A stretch of DNA of 64,000 nt from Deinococcus humi (GCF_014201875.1 NZ_JACHFL010000001.1:124001-188000); one strand, 5' to 3'; counted from the first letter of the stretch, positions 44,150 to 55,834 are shown. Program-made: numbers and translations. The notes: generated by a model not told the origin, from the sequence alone.

Positions 44150-44817
44150 ACCTGCTCGGGCAACTCCTCTACCCGCACGCCCAGCAGGTGCGCCAGATCG
44201 AGCAGCTGAACGGCCTCAACGGTCACGCCGGCCAGTTCCCGCAGGCCCAGCCGGACACCGGCCAAAGCGGAGCCGCGAAAGTCGGTGCCCTCCAGTTGCG
44301 CGCCACGGAACTCGGTCTTGCCGAGGGTGCAATCCCTGAACACCGCGCCGGGTAATTTAGCGTCCATGAAGACGGCCTCGGTCAGGTCACAGTGCTCCAG
44401 CCACAGGTGTTTCGATTCGACTTCCGGCCACAGGGAAAGCGGGGCCAGTGCGCGGGTCAGGCGGACGTGGCGCAGCGCGGCACCTGGCAGTTGCAGCCCC
44501 GTCAGACGGCAGTCGCTGAGCTGAACGCGTTCCAGCGCCGCTTCGGTCCATCTCGCGCCGCTCAGGTCACAGCCCTCGAACCGCACGTCTTTCAGGCGAA
44601 TCAGGTTCCAGGCCACGCCGCCCAGGTTGACTTCGCGGAACACGCAGCCCTCAAAGGACACGGTCTGCAGCGCCCCCGCCTCCAGCGAACCGCCCTCCAT
44701 GACGCCGCCCCGGTAAACCGACTCATCCTCCAGCTCAGCGGGCACCAGGGTCCGCAGCCCACCGCGCGGGAACTTCGGCGGGCTGGGCATTCTGGTTTTC
44801 AGAGGCTGCCGGGTCAC
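44146..44817 (-). CDS. pentapeptide repeat protein
   Basis: A 223-residue protein built of pentapeptide repeats with Leu/Phe in the centre (VSFEGCVFREVNLGG, VRFEGCDLSGARW, TEFRGAQLEGTDFRGSALAG). Such right-handed beta-helices can bind proteins or mimic DNA. GTG 44817 lies after a TAGAAT box by eight bases; ATG 44790 is an alternative start. It lies 12 bases after the map stop. Confidence 0.8.
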   Translation of the reverse strand: MTRQPLKTRMPSPPKFPRGGLRTLVPAELEDESVYRGGVMEGGSLEAGALQTVSFEGCVFREVNLGGVAWNLIRLKDVRFEGCDLSGARWTEAALERVQLSDCRLTGLQLPGAALRHVRLTRALAPLSLWPEVESKHLWLEHCDLTEAVFMDAKLPGAVFRDCTLGKTEFRGAQLEGTDFRGSALAGVRLGLRELAGVTVEAVQLLDLAHLLGVRVEELPEQV

Positions 44818-44828
44818 AGCTTCAGATT

Positions 44829-45590
<762 letters not shown>

Positions 45591-45738
45591 AACGTATGAG
45601 GCTAGCACGCCTGTCAGCAGGCCTCTGGAACCGCATTCGGCTTGTCAGAAGTGGGCGATGGGCAGCCGGGAGCCACCCGCTGAGCGCTGCCCTGCCCCCT
45701 TCACCTCGTGTCCCTGAGCCCCCAGAAGCCATCTCGCC

Positions 45739-45768
45739 TAAACTACGCCCATGAGGCAACAGCCGTGA
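45739..45768 (+). promoter_or_regulatory. leaderless five-codon minicistron overlapping dppA start
   Basis: TAAACT (45739-45744) is followed six bases later by ATG 45751, which opens MRQQP and stops at TGA 45766-45768. That stop overlaps the GTG of dppA (GTGA). Leaderless translation of the mini-ORF would deliver ribosomes to the GTG start. Confidence 0.5.
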
Positions 45769-46616
45769 AAGTCGTGATCAGCGTGGATATGGAGGGCGTG
45801 TGCGGCGTGGCGTCGTGGGTGCAGGTCAGCCCGCCGGAATTCGGGGGGCTCGTTAACGGCACGGAATACCAGACAGCCCGCGAGCGCATGACGCTGGAAG
45901 CCGCCGCCGCCGCCGAGGGCGCGATCATGGGCGGCGCGACGGACGTGCTGATCAACGACAGCCACGACACCATGCGGAATCTGATCCCCGAACTGCTGCC
46001 CCAGCAGGTGCGCTTCACCAGCGGCAACGACAAGCCGCTGAGCATGGTGCAGGGCGTGCAGGAGGACGGCGTGGGCGCGCTGCTGTTCGTGGGCTACCAT
46101 GCCCGCGCCGGCAGTCCGCGCGGCCCGCTGGCGCACACCTGGAACGGTTTTATCCGCAACGTGCGGGTGGGCGGCATCGACACGGGTGAGTACGGTCTCA
46201 ACGCGCTGCTGGCCGGACATTACGACGTGCCGGTGGTCTTTGCCTGCGGCGACGACGTGGCGATGGGCGAGATCCGCGCCGAGCTGGGCGAGGGGGTGGT
46301 GACGGTGGCGGTCAAGGAAGGCCTGAGCACCTACGCCGCCATTCACCTGCATCCCGCCGAGGCGCAAAAACGCATCCGCGAGGGCGCCGAACAGGCTGTC
46401 CGCGCGGCCAAGAAAGCCCAGCCCTACACCACCCGCTGGCCCGCGCCGTGCCAGCTGTCCTTTGACCACCAGGCCCGCGCCGACGCCTGCGCCCGCGTTC
46501 CCGACATCACGCGGGTGGACGCCGTGACCGTGGGCTGGAGCAGCGAGAACGCGTATCACCTGTTCCAGACTTTCCGCATGCTGGCAACTGTGGCTGGTGT
46601 GCGGCTGAACGGGTAG
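45765..46616 (+). CDS. dppA: M55 D-aminopeptidase DppA-like
   Basis: A 283-residue M55 peptidase. ISVDMEGVCGVA carries the Asp and Glu zinc ligands, LINDSHDTMRN a His, and LFVGYHARAG another His; AHTWNGFIRNVRVGG follows. It cleaves D-amino acids from short peptides, likely peptidoglycan-derived. No in-frame ATG fits the conserved N-terminus; GTG 45765 gives MKVVISVDMEG. Translation is probably coupled to the five-codon minicistron. Confidence 0.9.
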   Translation: MKVVISVDMEGVCGVASWVQVSPPEFGGLVNGTEYQTARERMTLEAAAAAEGAIMGGATDVLINDSHDTMRNLIPELLPQQVRFTSGNDKPLSMVQGVQEDGVGALLFVGYHARAGSPRGPLAHTWNGFIRNVRVGGIDTGEYGLNALLAGHYDVPVVFACGDDVAMGEIRAELGEGVVTVAVKEGLSTYAAIHLHPAEAQKRIREGAEQAVRAAKKAQPYTTRWPAPCQLSFDHQARADACARVPDITRVDAVTVGWSSENAYHLFQTFRMLATVAGVRLNG

Positions 46617-46685
46617 GGACAGACCGTGGGCCACCGTGAGAACGCCATGCCCATCCTCCTCACTTCCGCCCGCTACCCTGCGGGC

Positions 46686-47105
46686 ATGAACCTGCGTTCC
46701 CTGCTCGTCGCCGCCGCCCTCGCCCTTCCTGCCAGCGCCTCGGCGGCCACCGTCTGGGCCGGGGTGGACGCCACCACCAAGGGCTACGGTCTGCACGCCG
46801 GCGCGTCGGTCTTCCGCGTGCCGATTCTGGGCACCCTGGGAATAGAGGGCGCGGCCGAGAAGGCCTGGCGCAGCACCAGCGCCAACCGGTTTGCGGTAGG
46901 GGCAACGCTCCGGGACCTCAACGTGCCGATCACGCGGGTGGACGCCTTCGCCTCGGCAGGCGCGGAATACACGGACCGCTTTGGCGTGTACGCCGAGGGC
47001 GGCGTGCGTGGGCCGCTGCTGGGGCCAGCCGGTTGGCGGGCCTACGTGCGAAGCGGCACAGCTTCGGGCCTTGGCGCGGGCGTGGGCGTGGAATTGCGGT
47101 TTTAA
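46686..47105 (+). CDS. secreted small beta-rich protein
   Basis: A 139-residue protein with a signal peptide (MNLRSLLVAAALALPASASAA) and a Gly-rich, alternating pattern ending GLGAGVGVELRF; a C-terminal Phe is typical of outer-membrane barrels. Function unknown. TACCCT (46674-46679) stands six bases before the ATG, a leaderless start. Confidence 0.72.
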   Translation: MNLRSLLVAAALALPASASAATVWAGVDATTKGYGLHAGASVFRVPILGTLGIEGAAEKAWRSTSANRFAVGATLRDLNVPITRVDAFASAGAEYTDRFGVYAEGGVRGPLLGPAGWRAYVRSGTASGLGAGVGVELRF

Positions 47106-47140
47106 GGGGAAAGTGAAGGCCAGGTGGACGGCCAGCTGCA

Positions 47141-48067
47141 CTAGCGGCCCCTGTCCCGCGTCGCCCGCTGTTCGAACGCCTCCAGGGCCGCGGTCACCGT
47201 GCCCAGCCGCGCCGCGATGAGCTGTTGCGGATCGCGGTTGTACCCCCCGGCCATGACGGTCACCAGGGGAATGTGGGCGCGAGCTGCCCAGGTGAAGACC
47301 CGGTCGTCACGCAGCCGCACGCCGTCCACACTCAGGGACAGCTTGCCCAGCTGATCGCCCGCCAGCACGTCGGCCCCCGCCAGGTAGAAGATGAAATCCG
47401 GGCGAAAGGCGGCCACGGCGGGGGCCACCTGCTGGTCCAGCACGGTCAGATACGCTGCGTCGTTCGTCCCGTCGGGCAGGGCAAGGTTCAGGCCCGCCGT
47501 TTCCTTGGTGAAGGGATAGTTGTTCGCCCCGTGCAGGCTGACGGTCAGCGCCCGCTCCTCGTGCGCCAGCATGGACGCCGTGCCGTTGCCCTGATGTACG
47601 TCCAGATCCAGAATCAGGATGCGGCGGGCATGCCCGCTGTCCAGCAGCCACTGCGCGCTGATCACCACGTCGTTGAGGAAGGAAAAACCCTCGGCGTGAT
47701 CGGCATAGGCGTGGTGGGTGCCGCCGCCGAAGTTGAGGCCCAGCCCCACCTGTAAAGCGTCGTGGGTGGCGGCCAGGGTGGCCCCGCTGCTGCCCAGGCC
47801 GCGCTCCACCACCGCCGGGGTCCAGGGAAAGCCCAGCGCGCGTTCCTCCGCGCGGGTGACCTCGCCGTTTCGCCAGCGGGCCAGGTACGCCGCGTCATGC
47901 ACCCGCTCGGCCAGTGCCCAGGGCAGGTCCGGGGCCTCCTCGAGCGGCAGGAGCGCGCCCACCCTGTCCAGCATTTCCAGCATGGCCTCGCGCGCCATGA
48001 ACTGCCGCCGGGGCGAGGGCTGTCCAGCGTAAGCGGCGCGGCGATAGGCGGTGAAGGCGCGGAACAC
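47141..48067 (-). CDS. histone deacetylase family protein
   Basis: A 308-residue arginase/deacetylase-fold enzyme. GGGTHHAYADHAEGFSFLND gives the tandem His and Asp, LDLDVHQGNGT the zinc Asp and His, and GADVLAGDQLGKL the second Asp. In bacteria these act on acetylpolyamines, acetoin-related or protein acetyl-lysine substrates. GTG 48067 follows TAGACT by six bases. Confidence 0.92.
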   Translation of the reverse strand: MFRAFTAYRRAAYAGQPSPRRQFMAREAMLEMLDRVGALLPLEEAPDLPWALAERVHDAAYLARWRNGEVTRAEERALGFPWTPAVVERGLGSSGATLAATHDALQVGLGLNFGGGTHHAYADHAEGFSFLNDVVISAQWLLDSGHARRILILDLDVHQGNGTASMLAHEERALTVSLHGANNYPFTKETAGLNLALPDGTNDAAYLTVLDQQVAPAVAAFRPDFIFYLAGADVLAGDQLGKLSLSVDGVRLRDDRVFTWAARAHIPLVTVMAGGYNRDPQQLIAARLGTVTAALEAFEQRATRDRGR

Positions 48068-48095
48068 GGGCCGAGTCTAGGGCAGACCTCGCCCG

Positions 48096-48701
48096 TCAGA
48101 GGGTGTGCATCATCGCCGCAACGTCGCGCTCATGCTCGTGTCCGCTGGACGCCAACGCGCGCTGAACCGCCACCCGGTCTGCGTGCGGCTTGTTCTGGCT
48201 GAGTTTGAACTTGCCCTCTAAAAGGCTGACCGAGATTTCAAAGGTCACGACACCCGCCAGCAACCGCCGCTCGAAATCGGCAGGGAGAGCCGCCATGTCG
48301 GGCGTGTGCTGCCGCACCAGACCGTAGGCGATCCGGCGGGTGGCCTCGCCCTCCACGACGTTGGCCTGCCCGTAAGCGTGAACCACCGCGTAATTCCAGG
48401 TGGGCACGTTCGGGTGGCTGGTGTACCACGCCGGGTCGACCAACGCGTGCGGCCCCTGGAAGATGACCAGCACTTCTGTTTCGCCGCCGTGGTGACGGCT
48501 GAAGTGCTGCCACTGTGGATTGCCCCGTGCCAGATGGGAGCGCAGGAAAAGCTGATCGCCGTCCTCCTCCAGCAGCAGAGGCACGTGCGAGGCAAACGGC
48601 ACGCCGTCCGGCGCGGTGATCAGGGTGGCGAAGGGGTGCGCCCGCATGAAGCGCAACAATTCGGTGTGCTCGGTGATGCGGAAATGGGGCGGCTGATACA
48701 T
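48096..48701 (-). CDS. PaiB-like FMN-binding regulator
   Basis: A 201-residue protein of the PaiB family (FMN_bind_2). YQPPHFRITEHTELLRFM, SHVPLLLEEDG and LRSHLARGNPQW are typical, as is WYTSHPNVPTWNY. Named for a Bacillus transcription regulator, but the fold is a flavin-binding split barrel and the activity is uncertain. ATG 48701 follows TAAGCT by six bases. Confidence 0.9.
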   Translation of the reverse strand: MYQPPHFRITEHTELLRFMRAHPFATLITAPDGVPFASHVPLLLEEDGDQLFLRSHLARGNPQWQHFSRHHGGETEVLVIFQGPHALVDPAWYTSHPNVPTWNYAVVHAYGQANVVEGEATRRIAYGLVRQHTPDMAALPADFERRLLAGVVTFEISVSLLEGKFKLSQNKPHADRVAVQRALASSGHEHERDVAAMMHTL

Positions 48702-48790
48702 GACCTGAGCTTAGGCGGCGGGGCCGGAGCGGCACAGGGCCACTTCTGGCAGTGAAAGGCGGTCCAGTTCAAGCGGGCTACAGTCTGGGC

Positions 48791-49804
48791 ATGCCTTCCC
48801 TTATGCAGTCTCTGAACCTGCGCGTCCCCATCATCCTGGCACCGATGGCGGGCGGGGTCAGCACGCCGGAACTGGTGGCCGCCGTCAGTGACGCGGGCGG
48901 TCTGGGCAGCCTGGGTGCGGCCTACCTGACCCCCGCACAGATTCTGGAAGCGGGCGCGGCTGTGCGGCGGCTGACCGGTCAGCCTTTCGCCGTGAACCTG
49001 TTCGCGCCGCAACCTGCCGTGGACCCCACCCCGCTGGAGGTAGAGCGGGCCATCGCCGAACTCGCCCCCTTCCATGCCGATCTGGCCTTGCCTCCACCCA
49101 CGCTGACGGCGCAGGGGGAACCAGATTTCAGGGCTCAGCTGGAAGCCGTGCTGGAGGTCTGCCCCGCCGTCCTGTCCTTCACCTTCGGGCGGCTGGAACC
49201 ACGGGATCTGGATGCGTTGCGGACGCGAGGAATTCTGGCCATAGGCACCGCGACAGGGTTGGAGGAGGCGCGGCAGCTGGAGGCCGACGGTGTGGACGCC
49301 ATCGTGCTGCAGGGGGGCACAGCGGGCGGGCACCGGGGCGGCTGGTTGGAGGATGAACTGGCCGACACGTTGGCGCTGACCCGTGTGGTGGCCAGCCACA
49401 GCCGCGTCCCGTTGATCGCGGCGGGCGGCCTGATGACGGCGCCAGACGTGCGCGCCGCGCTACAGGCCGGGGCCAGCCTCGCGCAGTGCGGGACTGCTTT
49501 CCTGCGGGCAGCCGAGGCCGGGACGTCCGCGCCGTACCGCGCAGCTCTGGCTGCCGCCAGGGCAGGCGACACGGTCCTGACCCGCGCCTTCAGCGGACGC
49601 ACGGCGCGCGGACTGCAAAACGCTGTGACACAGGGCGTCACGCAGCCCCTCCCGTATCCCCATCAGAATGCGCTGACCCGCCCGATGCGCGCGGCAGGCG
49701 CAAGGGTGGGCCGCGCGGAGGTGCTGAGCCTGTGGGCCGGAGAGGGAGTGGCCCAGGGGCAGGAGGGTCCGGCGGCACAGATTCTGGCCGGGCTGTGGCC
49801 GTGA
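48791..49804 (+). CDS. nitronate monooxygenase family flavoprotein
   Basis: A 337-residue TIM-barrel flavoenzyme related to 2-nitropropane dioxygenase. [18 protein letters not shown] begins the barrel, [10 protein letters not shown] is the FMN loop with the catalytic His, and [13 protein letters not shown] binds phosphate. It oxidises nitronates or related toxins. ATG 48791 follows TACAGT by six bases. Its stop overlaps the next gene. Confidence 0.9.
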   Translation: MPSLMQSLNLRVPIILAPMAGGVSTPELVAAVSDAGGLGSLGAAYLTPAQILEAGAAVRRLTGQPFAVNLFAPQPAVDPTPLEVERAIAELAPFHADLALPPPTLTAQGEPDFRAQLEAVLEVCPAVLSFTFGRLEPRDLDALRTRGILAIGTATGLEEARQLEADGVDAIVLQGGTAGGHRGGWLEDELADTLALTRVVASHSRVPLIAAGGLMTAPDVRAALQAGASLAQCGTAFLRAAEAGTSAPYRAALAAARAGDTVLTRAFSGRTARGLQNAVTQGVTQPLPYPHQNALTRPMRAAGARVGRAEVLSLWAGEGVAQGQEGPAAQILAGLWP

Positions 49805-50307
49805 CCGAGGTGCGCCTGCGTCCACTCCGTCCTGGAGACGAGGAAAGCGCCGTGCGCTGGGGGGCGGACGACGAGTTCTGCCTGGCCATCGACTGGCCGG
49901 TGGGGCTGCCCGCCGATCACATCCGCCAGCACTGGCGGGGGTTGCTGACGCTGACGCCACCGGAATTGCTGCGCCACGGCGTCACGCTGGACGGCGTGCT
50001 GGTGGGCTACACCGATCTGGCCGGGTTCACCGACAGCAGCGCCGAATTCGGCATCGCCATCGGGGAGCGGGCGCTGTGGGGCCAGGGTCTGGGCCTGCGG
50101 GCCGGGCAGCTGACGCTGGCACACGCCTTCGGTAAACTGGGGCTCCAGACCGTGACCGCCGAGGTTCACGCGCCAAACGGACGTTCGCGGGCGCTGATGC
50201 TGCGGCTGGGCTTTTCGGAGAACGGGCGGGGCGCACCGGAGGAATACCGCGGCGAGGTGGTGCCGGTGATCCGCTTCACGCTGGAGCGTGCGGATTTCGG
50301 AGGCTGA
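49801..50307 (+). CDS. GNAT acetyltransferase
   Basis: A 168-residue GNAT protein of the RimJ/RimL-like group. [18 protein letters not shown] is the acetyl-CoA loop, and [20 protein letters not shown] the late helix. Substrate unknown. GTG 49801 overlaps the upstream stop (GTGA); a longer frame running into the monooxygenase gene is rejected. Confidence 0.87.
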   Translation: MTEVRLRPLRPGDEESAVRWGADDEFCLAIDWPVGLPADHIRQHWRGLLTLTPPELLRHGVTLDGVLVGYTDLAGFTDSSAEFGIAIGERALWGQGLGLRAGQLTLAHAFGKLGLQTVTAEVHAPNGRSRALMLRLGFSENGRGAPEEYRGEVVPVIRFTLERADFGG

Positions 50308-50579
50308 ACATGTCTCGTCCGCTTCCGAAAAAGTGTGCACGTGAAGCACCCGCAGCGAAGCAAGGCTGCCTTGGCCTGGACCCCGAGCTGCGCCCTCTCG
50401 ATGTCCGTTGCGGTGCGGGCCCATCCGCCCCTCCCCGCTCCGCCCACGCCGCCTGACCCCTCTGGACGCTGGTCTGACAGGCAGAGTTCAGCGGCGCGGC
50501 GGGCACGCAGCCGGACGAGCGCACCTGGAATGACGATTACGGCAACGGATTGACCACATGCGGCTCTGGAAGAGGAACG
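50308..50579. other. 272-base intergenic stretch
   Basis: Short frames on both strands have no ribosome site, leaderless box or recognisable sequence. I see nothing functional here beyond possible 3' ends of the two convergent flanking genes. Confidence 0.4.
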
Positions 50580-50960
50580 TCAGGCCTTGACCGTATGCCC
50601 CGCCGCCCGCAGCGCGGCCACCGCGTCGGCCAGCCGCGATTGCGCCACCAGGACATAATCGGTGTCGAAGGTGGACAGGGCGAAGATGCCCACGCCCGCA
50701 TCCCGCAGCGGGTTCAACACACTTGCCAGGATGCCGGTCAGGGTGAACTCGAAGGGGCCGTGCAGTTGCAGGGCTGCCCAGCCCCTTTCCGCCGCCACGG
50801 CGTCCGGGACAGCCGCCGCTGCGCACACCACCGACAGTTCGCCGGGCGCGCGAGTCACGCTCCAGAGCTCGCCCGCGTAGGCCCAGACGGGCGGCGTGGC
50901 GTCTGCGGGAAGCTGGCAAACGGCGTATTCGCCGCTCAGGACAGAAAGGGTCAGAGGCAT
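50580..50960 (-). CDS. ACT domain protein
   Basis: A 126-residue protein with a C-terminal ACT-like domain: LTGILASVLNPLRDAGVGIFALSTFDTDYVLV. Small stand-alone ACT proteins bind amino acids. ATG 50960 follows TAGCAT (50973-50968, complement) by seven bases. It is divergent from the protease gene. Confidence 0.85.
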   Translation of the reverse strand: MPLTLSVLSGEYAVCQLPADATPPVWAYAGELWSVTRAPGELSVVCAAAAVPDAVAAERGWAALQLHGPFEFTLTGILASVLNPLRDAGVGIFALSTFDTDYVLVAQSRLADAVAALRAAGHTVKA

Positions 50961-51075
50961 GGAGAGGATGCTACCCGAGGTTCAGCGTGAGGCAGTCCCC
51001 TCCCCCATTCGGCCAGGGTCCCGTCCCCACCATTCGCCCGGCGCGCCTTTTGGAGCTGAAGCGCACCATGTGGGC

Positions 51076-52092
51076 ATGACGAACTTTTCTGATCTATCGA
51101 ACACCATGGCGGACGCGGTTGAGGCCGTGTCCACAAGCATCGTTTCCGTACGCGCCGACCGACCCATCAGCGGCACGGTGGTCGGCGACGGTCTGATCCT
51201 GACCGTCGCCCACGTCCTGCACGGCGATGAGGTCACAGTGATGACGCCCGACGCACGTGAGCTGCACGCCACCGTGGCGGGCCGCGATCCTTCCAGCGAT
51301 CTGGCGCTGCTCAAAGTGGAGGGCCTGAACATGCCGGCCCTGAAAGCAACGGAGGGCGTGCGCGTCGGCGAGCTGCTGCTGGCGGTGGGCCGCCCACGGC
51401 ACGGCGTCCAGGCCACGCTGGGCCTGCTGGAACGGCAGCCCGCTGATCCTTCCGCAGAGGGGAATGCCCCCGAACGCGGTCAACGCTCCAGCGGCTGGCT
51501 GCCCAGCGGCGCGGCTCCCTTCCGGGGGGTGAGCGGCGGGGCGCTGGTAGACGCGCGGGGCGGTCTGGTGGGGGTGCTGAACGCGGGCGTGTCGCGCGGC
51601 GAACTCCTGGCCGTGCCCGCCGAACGTGCCATGAGGGTGGCCGGCCTGCTGGGCAGCACCGGACGCGTGCCGCGTGGGTACCTGGGCATTGCCACCCAGC
51701 CGGTGATGTTTCCGCAGACGGATGGACCGGAGACGCAGTCCAACGCCAGCAATGAACCCTCCACTCGTGGCCCACGCGCAGGCCGGGGCGAGTGGGGCCA
51801 GGGCCGCGAAGGCTGGGGCGGCGGACGTGGGCGTGGCCCCTGGGGTGGCCGGGGCCGCTGGGGCCAGGGTGGCCGGGTTGGTCTGACGGTCGTGAGCGTC
51901 GAGGACGGCAGCCCCGCCGCGCAGGCCGGGTTGCTGGTGGGCGACGTGCTGCTCGCGCTGGACGGCCAGCCCGTGCGCCGGCCGCCGGAGTTGCTGTGGC
52001 GCATCCGTGAACGCGCCGGGCAGAGCGTCATCGCCCACATCCTGCGCGGCGGCCAGGAACAGGACGTGACGCTGGTGGTGGGCGAGCGCTGA
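51076..52092 (+). CDS. cytosolic trypsin-like serine protease with PDZ domain and Trp/Gly/Arg insert
   Basis: A 338-residue HtrA-like protein. The triad is His46 (TVAHVLHG), Asp75 (SSDLALL) and Ser153 ([10 protein letters not shown], rather than the usual GNSGGPL). Residues about 230-267 are a Gly/Arg/Trp-rich, RGG-like low-complexity segment, followed by a PDZ domain ([21 protein letters not shown]). No signal peptide or membrane helix is seen, which is unusual for HtrA. ATG 51076 is chosen because upstream sequence is not conserved-looking. The LuxR-type gene follows 74 bases later. Confidence 0.82.
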   Translation: MTNFSDLSNTMADAVEAVSTSIVSVRADRPISGTVVGDGLILTVAHVLHGDEVTVMTPDARELHATVAGRDPSSDLALLKVEGLNMPALKATEGVRVGELLLAVGRPRHGVQATLGLLERQPADPSAEGNAPERGQRSSGWLPSGAAPFRGVSGGALVDARGGLVGVLNAGVSRGELLAVPAERAMRVAGLLGSTGRVPRGYLGIATQPVMFPQTDGPETQSNASNEPSTRGPRAGRGEWGQGREGWGGGRGRGPWGGRGRWGQGGRVGLTVVSVEDGSPAAQAGLLVGDVLLALDGQPVRRPPELLWRIRERAGQSVIAHILRGGQEQDVTLVVGER

Positions 52093-52166
52093 ACGTGGGC
52101 ACGGGCCAGTCGGCCAGGGCAGACGCAGACGGAAGCAAGGGGCCGTCTGCCCGCCTAACATGGAGC

Positions 52167-52754
52167 ATGACCGCGCCTCTGATGGCCCTCCCCACCGTGC
52201 GAATCGCGGTGACGAACGCGGTGATGGGGGCAGGGCTGGCCGCTGTGCTCACCTCGGCAGGATTTCCGCTCACGCAGGGGGCCGAGGAAGACGTGCTGAT
52301 CGTGGACGACTCGTGGCTGACCGACGCTGAGGCGCTCGCCGACGCGCCAGCGGTGGTGGCGCTGGGGTCGCCCGACTGGGCGGCGCTGCTCCCCGAACTG
52401 ATGACGGCAGGCTGGGCCGCGTTGCCCGCCGACGCCACACCGGCCGAGTTACTGGCGGGTGTGCTGGGCGCGGCGGCGAGGCTGGCAGTCCTGCCTCCAG
52501 ATCAGGTGGGCCTGCTTGAAGACCTCGAGGTGGCCGAGGCCGCCGGACCTTCCGACATCACCCTGACCCCGCGTGAGCTTGACGTGCTGAATCTGCTGGC
52601 CCTGGGTCTGAGCAACAAACGTGCCGCCCGTGACCTGGGCGTGTCGGAAAGCACCGTCAAGTTTCACGTCGCCTCGCTGTATTCCAAGCTGGGCGTCCAG
52701 AGCCGGGCGGGAGCGGTGGCGCGTGGCATCGGGCTGGGACTGGTCAGCGTGTAG
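52167..52754 (+). CDS. LuxR-type DNA-binding protein with degenerate receiver
   Basis: A 195-residue protein. The N-terminal 120 residues look like a worn receiver domain ([11 protein letters not shown] then no clear phospho-Asp pocket). The C-terminal HTH is clear: [20 protein letters not shown] and [22 protein letters not shown]. It probably works without phosphorylation. TAACAT (52156-52161) stands five bases before ATG 52167, so it has its own promoter though it follows the protease closely. Confidence 0.88.
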   Translation: MTAPLMALPTVRIAVTNAVMGAGLAAVLTSAGFPLTQGAEEDVLIVDDSWLTDAEALADAPAVVALGSPDWAALLPELMTAGWAALPADATPAELLAGVLGAAARLAVLPPDQVGLLEDLEVAEAAGPSDITLTPRELDVLNLLALGLSNKRAARDLGVSESTVKFHVASLYSKLGVQSRAGAVARGIGLGLVSV

Positions 52755-52810
52755 AGGACGCAGAACGCGAGAGGCCACTGGTCAGAAAACCTGCTGCCGG
52801 TTGGGGCTTT

Positions 52811-53808
<998 letters not shown>

Positions 53809-53812
<4 letters not shown>

Positions 53813-54213
53813 GGTTTCTCCTTGGCGGTGGGCGTCGGGGGCGAATAGAGCTGATCGTACTTCGCTATCTTGCGCCGGATGGCGTGCAGGGCTGTTTCCA
53901 GCGCCACAAGCTGCGCGTTCACGGCCTCCTCGTGCCGGGACAGCAGGTCGCGCCGGGCAGCCACCGTGCCGTCTCCCTGCCGCACCAGCGCCACGTATTC
54001 GCGCAGGCCCGCCATGTTCACGCCGATCCCGCGCAAGTGCAGCAGAAAACGCAGGGCGTCCAGTTCACGCGGGCCGTACTGCCGTTCGCCGCCCACCGTG
54101 CGCGGCACGGTCAGCAGGCCCTCGCGCTCGTAATAGCGCAGGGTGTGGGCACTGACGCCCAGCGCCGCGGCAGTCTCGCGGATGGAGAGGGGTGAGGCAG
54201 CGTCCGGCACCAT
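53809..54213 (-). CDS. MerR family regulator
   Basis: A 134-residue MerR protein. The winged HTH is [25 protein letters not shown], followed by the dimerising coiled coil, and a short C-terminus without Cys pairs, so the effector is probably not a metal held by thiols. It shares a transcript with the aldo/keto reductase (ATGA overlap). The promoter has a 19-base spacer, the hallmark of MerR control. Confidence 0.93.
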
Positions 54214-54216
54214 CAG

Positions 54217-54247
54217 ACCCTACGCCCTGGCGCGCACTCGAAGTCAA
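54217..54247 (-). promoter_or_regulatory. MerR-type promoter, 19-bp spacer
   Basis: On the minus strand TTGACT (54247-54242) and TAGGGT (54222-54217) are separated by 19 bases instead of 17, the overlong spacer that MerR activators untwist. The box is only three bases from the merR-like ATG. Confidence 0.6.
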
Positions 54248-54420
54248 GATATGGCCGGGTCAGGGCGCAACTGCCTCAAAGTGCATCGGGGCCGTGCGGG
54301 TGGCCGCGAAGACCAGCGCCAGACCGAGGAACCGCCCGGTGATCCCCACCCGCAGGGCCCCGGCGTCCTGGAGAGCAGGGATTTCGGGCGCGACAGCTGC
54401 CATGGCCGTAGTCTGCAGAC

Positions 54421-55121
54421 ATGCGCCTGGCCCTCTTCAGCGACATCCACGACAACCTCCCCGCGCTGGAGGCAGCGCTTGCGGACATGAACGCGCACGC
54501 CCCTGACGCGCTGATCTGCCTGGGTGACGTGACTGCGGGTGGCGCGTGGCCGCGCGAGTGCATCCAGCAGGTGGCCGCGCTGGGTTGTCCGGTGGTCCGC
54601 GGCAACGCAGACCGGGAAACGCTGGAAGCGCCCCAACCCCTCAAAAAGCGCGGCTTCCCCGACGAGACCGAGATTCACGACATCGGCCAGTGGAGCGCGG
54701 CCCAGTTGACGGGGGCCGAGCGCGACATCCTCCGCACCTTTGTCCCGACGGTGGAACTGGAACACCTGCTGTGTTTCCACGGCAGTCCCGCCCGTGACGA
54801 CGAGACACTGGACGCCGGGACTTCGCTGGAGCGACTGGAAGAATTGCGCGCCCAACACGGGCAGCAACCGGTCTGGATCGGCGGCCACACGCATCAGCCG
54901 TTGAGGGCTGGCGGCTGCTCAACCCCGGCAGCGTGGGCCTGCCCTTTCAGAAACGCGGCGCGCAGTACGTCAATGTGGCCCACGCCGAATATCTGTTGCT
55001 GGACTGGACGGACGGGCACTGGGCCGTGACCTTCCGCCGAGTTCCCTACGATCTGGCCTCACTCAAACGCGGCATCCTCGCCTCCGGGATGCCGCATGCG
55101 GGCTGGCTGGCCGACGGGTGA
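54421..55121 (+). pseudogene. metallophosphoesterase, frameshifted near 54903
   Basis: The first phase encodes MRLALFSDIHDNLPAL, ICLGDVTAGG, VVRGNADRE, LCFHGSPARDD and IGGHTHQPL, all ligands of a YfcE-like phosphodiesterase. At about 54901-54905 the frame breaks: the family ending continues in the -1 phase (EGWRLLNPGSVGLPFQKRG ... GWLADG) to 55121, while the original phase reads 41 unrelated residues to 55029. All metal ligands precede the break, so a truncated product might retain activity. A sequencing error is possible. ATG follows TAGTCT by six bases. Confidence 0.8.
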
Positions 55122-55129
55122 GTCCCGGC

Positions 55130-55834
55130 CTAATCCCCGGTGTCCAGCAGCAGCTTCGGCGTGAATTTCAGGCCGTCCGCCGCCACCAGATGGGCCGGAA
55201 TGCCGTTGACATGGCGCATGGACTTCTCGACAGGAACGCCGTGCAGGTGGCCGTAGACGATCAGATCGGGCCGGGCTACCCCGATCACATCGGTCAGCGG
55301 ATTGGGCGGGTAGGGGGCCGAGGCGGGCGGGTAGTGCAGCATCATCAGAAAGTGATCGCCCGGCTGCCGCAACCTGACCGCCGCCTCCACGCTGAGGCTC
55401 AGGCGCTGCGCCTCCCGGCTGAGCAGGCGCTCGTCCTCGTCGTTCAGGGGCTGATACCCCGGTGTGTTCCAGCCGCGTGTGCCGCAGACCACCACGTCCT
55501 CCACCCGTACGGCGTCGTTGTGGACAGCCAGCATGCCGGGGGGCAGGGCCGCGCGCAGTTTGGAGGGCGTGGGCCACCAGTAGTCGTGGTTGCCGCGCAG
55601 CAAAATCTTGGTGCCGGGCAATTCCGCCACTTTTCCCAGATCGGTCATCGCGTCGTGCAGGCGCATGGCCCACGACAGATCACCGGGCAGCAGCACCACG
55701 TCGCCGGGGCGCACAGCCTCATGCCAGCGCTCGTAGATGGCCTCAGGATGCCCGGCCCACTGCGGTCCAAAGACGGTCATGGGTTTGGGGGTCACGTAGG
55801 CCAGGTGCAGATCGGCGATGGCAAAGACGCGCAT
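55130..55834 (-). CDS. metallophosphoesterase
   Basis: A 234-residue calcineurin-fold phosphoesterase. Metal ligands: [40 protein letters not shown]. It is intact and convergent with the frameshifted relative 9 bases away, but the two are not close copies. Substrate unknown. No ribosome site is evident. Confidence 0.92.
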   Translation of the reverse strand: MRVFAIADLHLAYVTPKPMTVFGPQWAGHPEAIYERWHEAVRPGDVVLLPGDLSWAMRLHDAMTDLGKVAELPGTKILLRGNHDYWWPTPSKLRAALPPGMLAVHNDAVRVEDVVVCGTRGWNTPGYQPLNDEDERLLSREAQRLSLSVEAAVRLRQPGDHFLMMLHYPPASAPYPPNPLTDVIGVARPDLIVYGHLHGVPVEKSMRHVNGIPAHLVAADGLKFTPKLLLDTGD

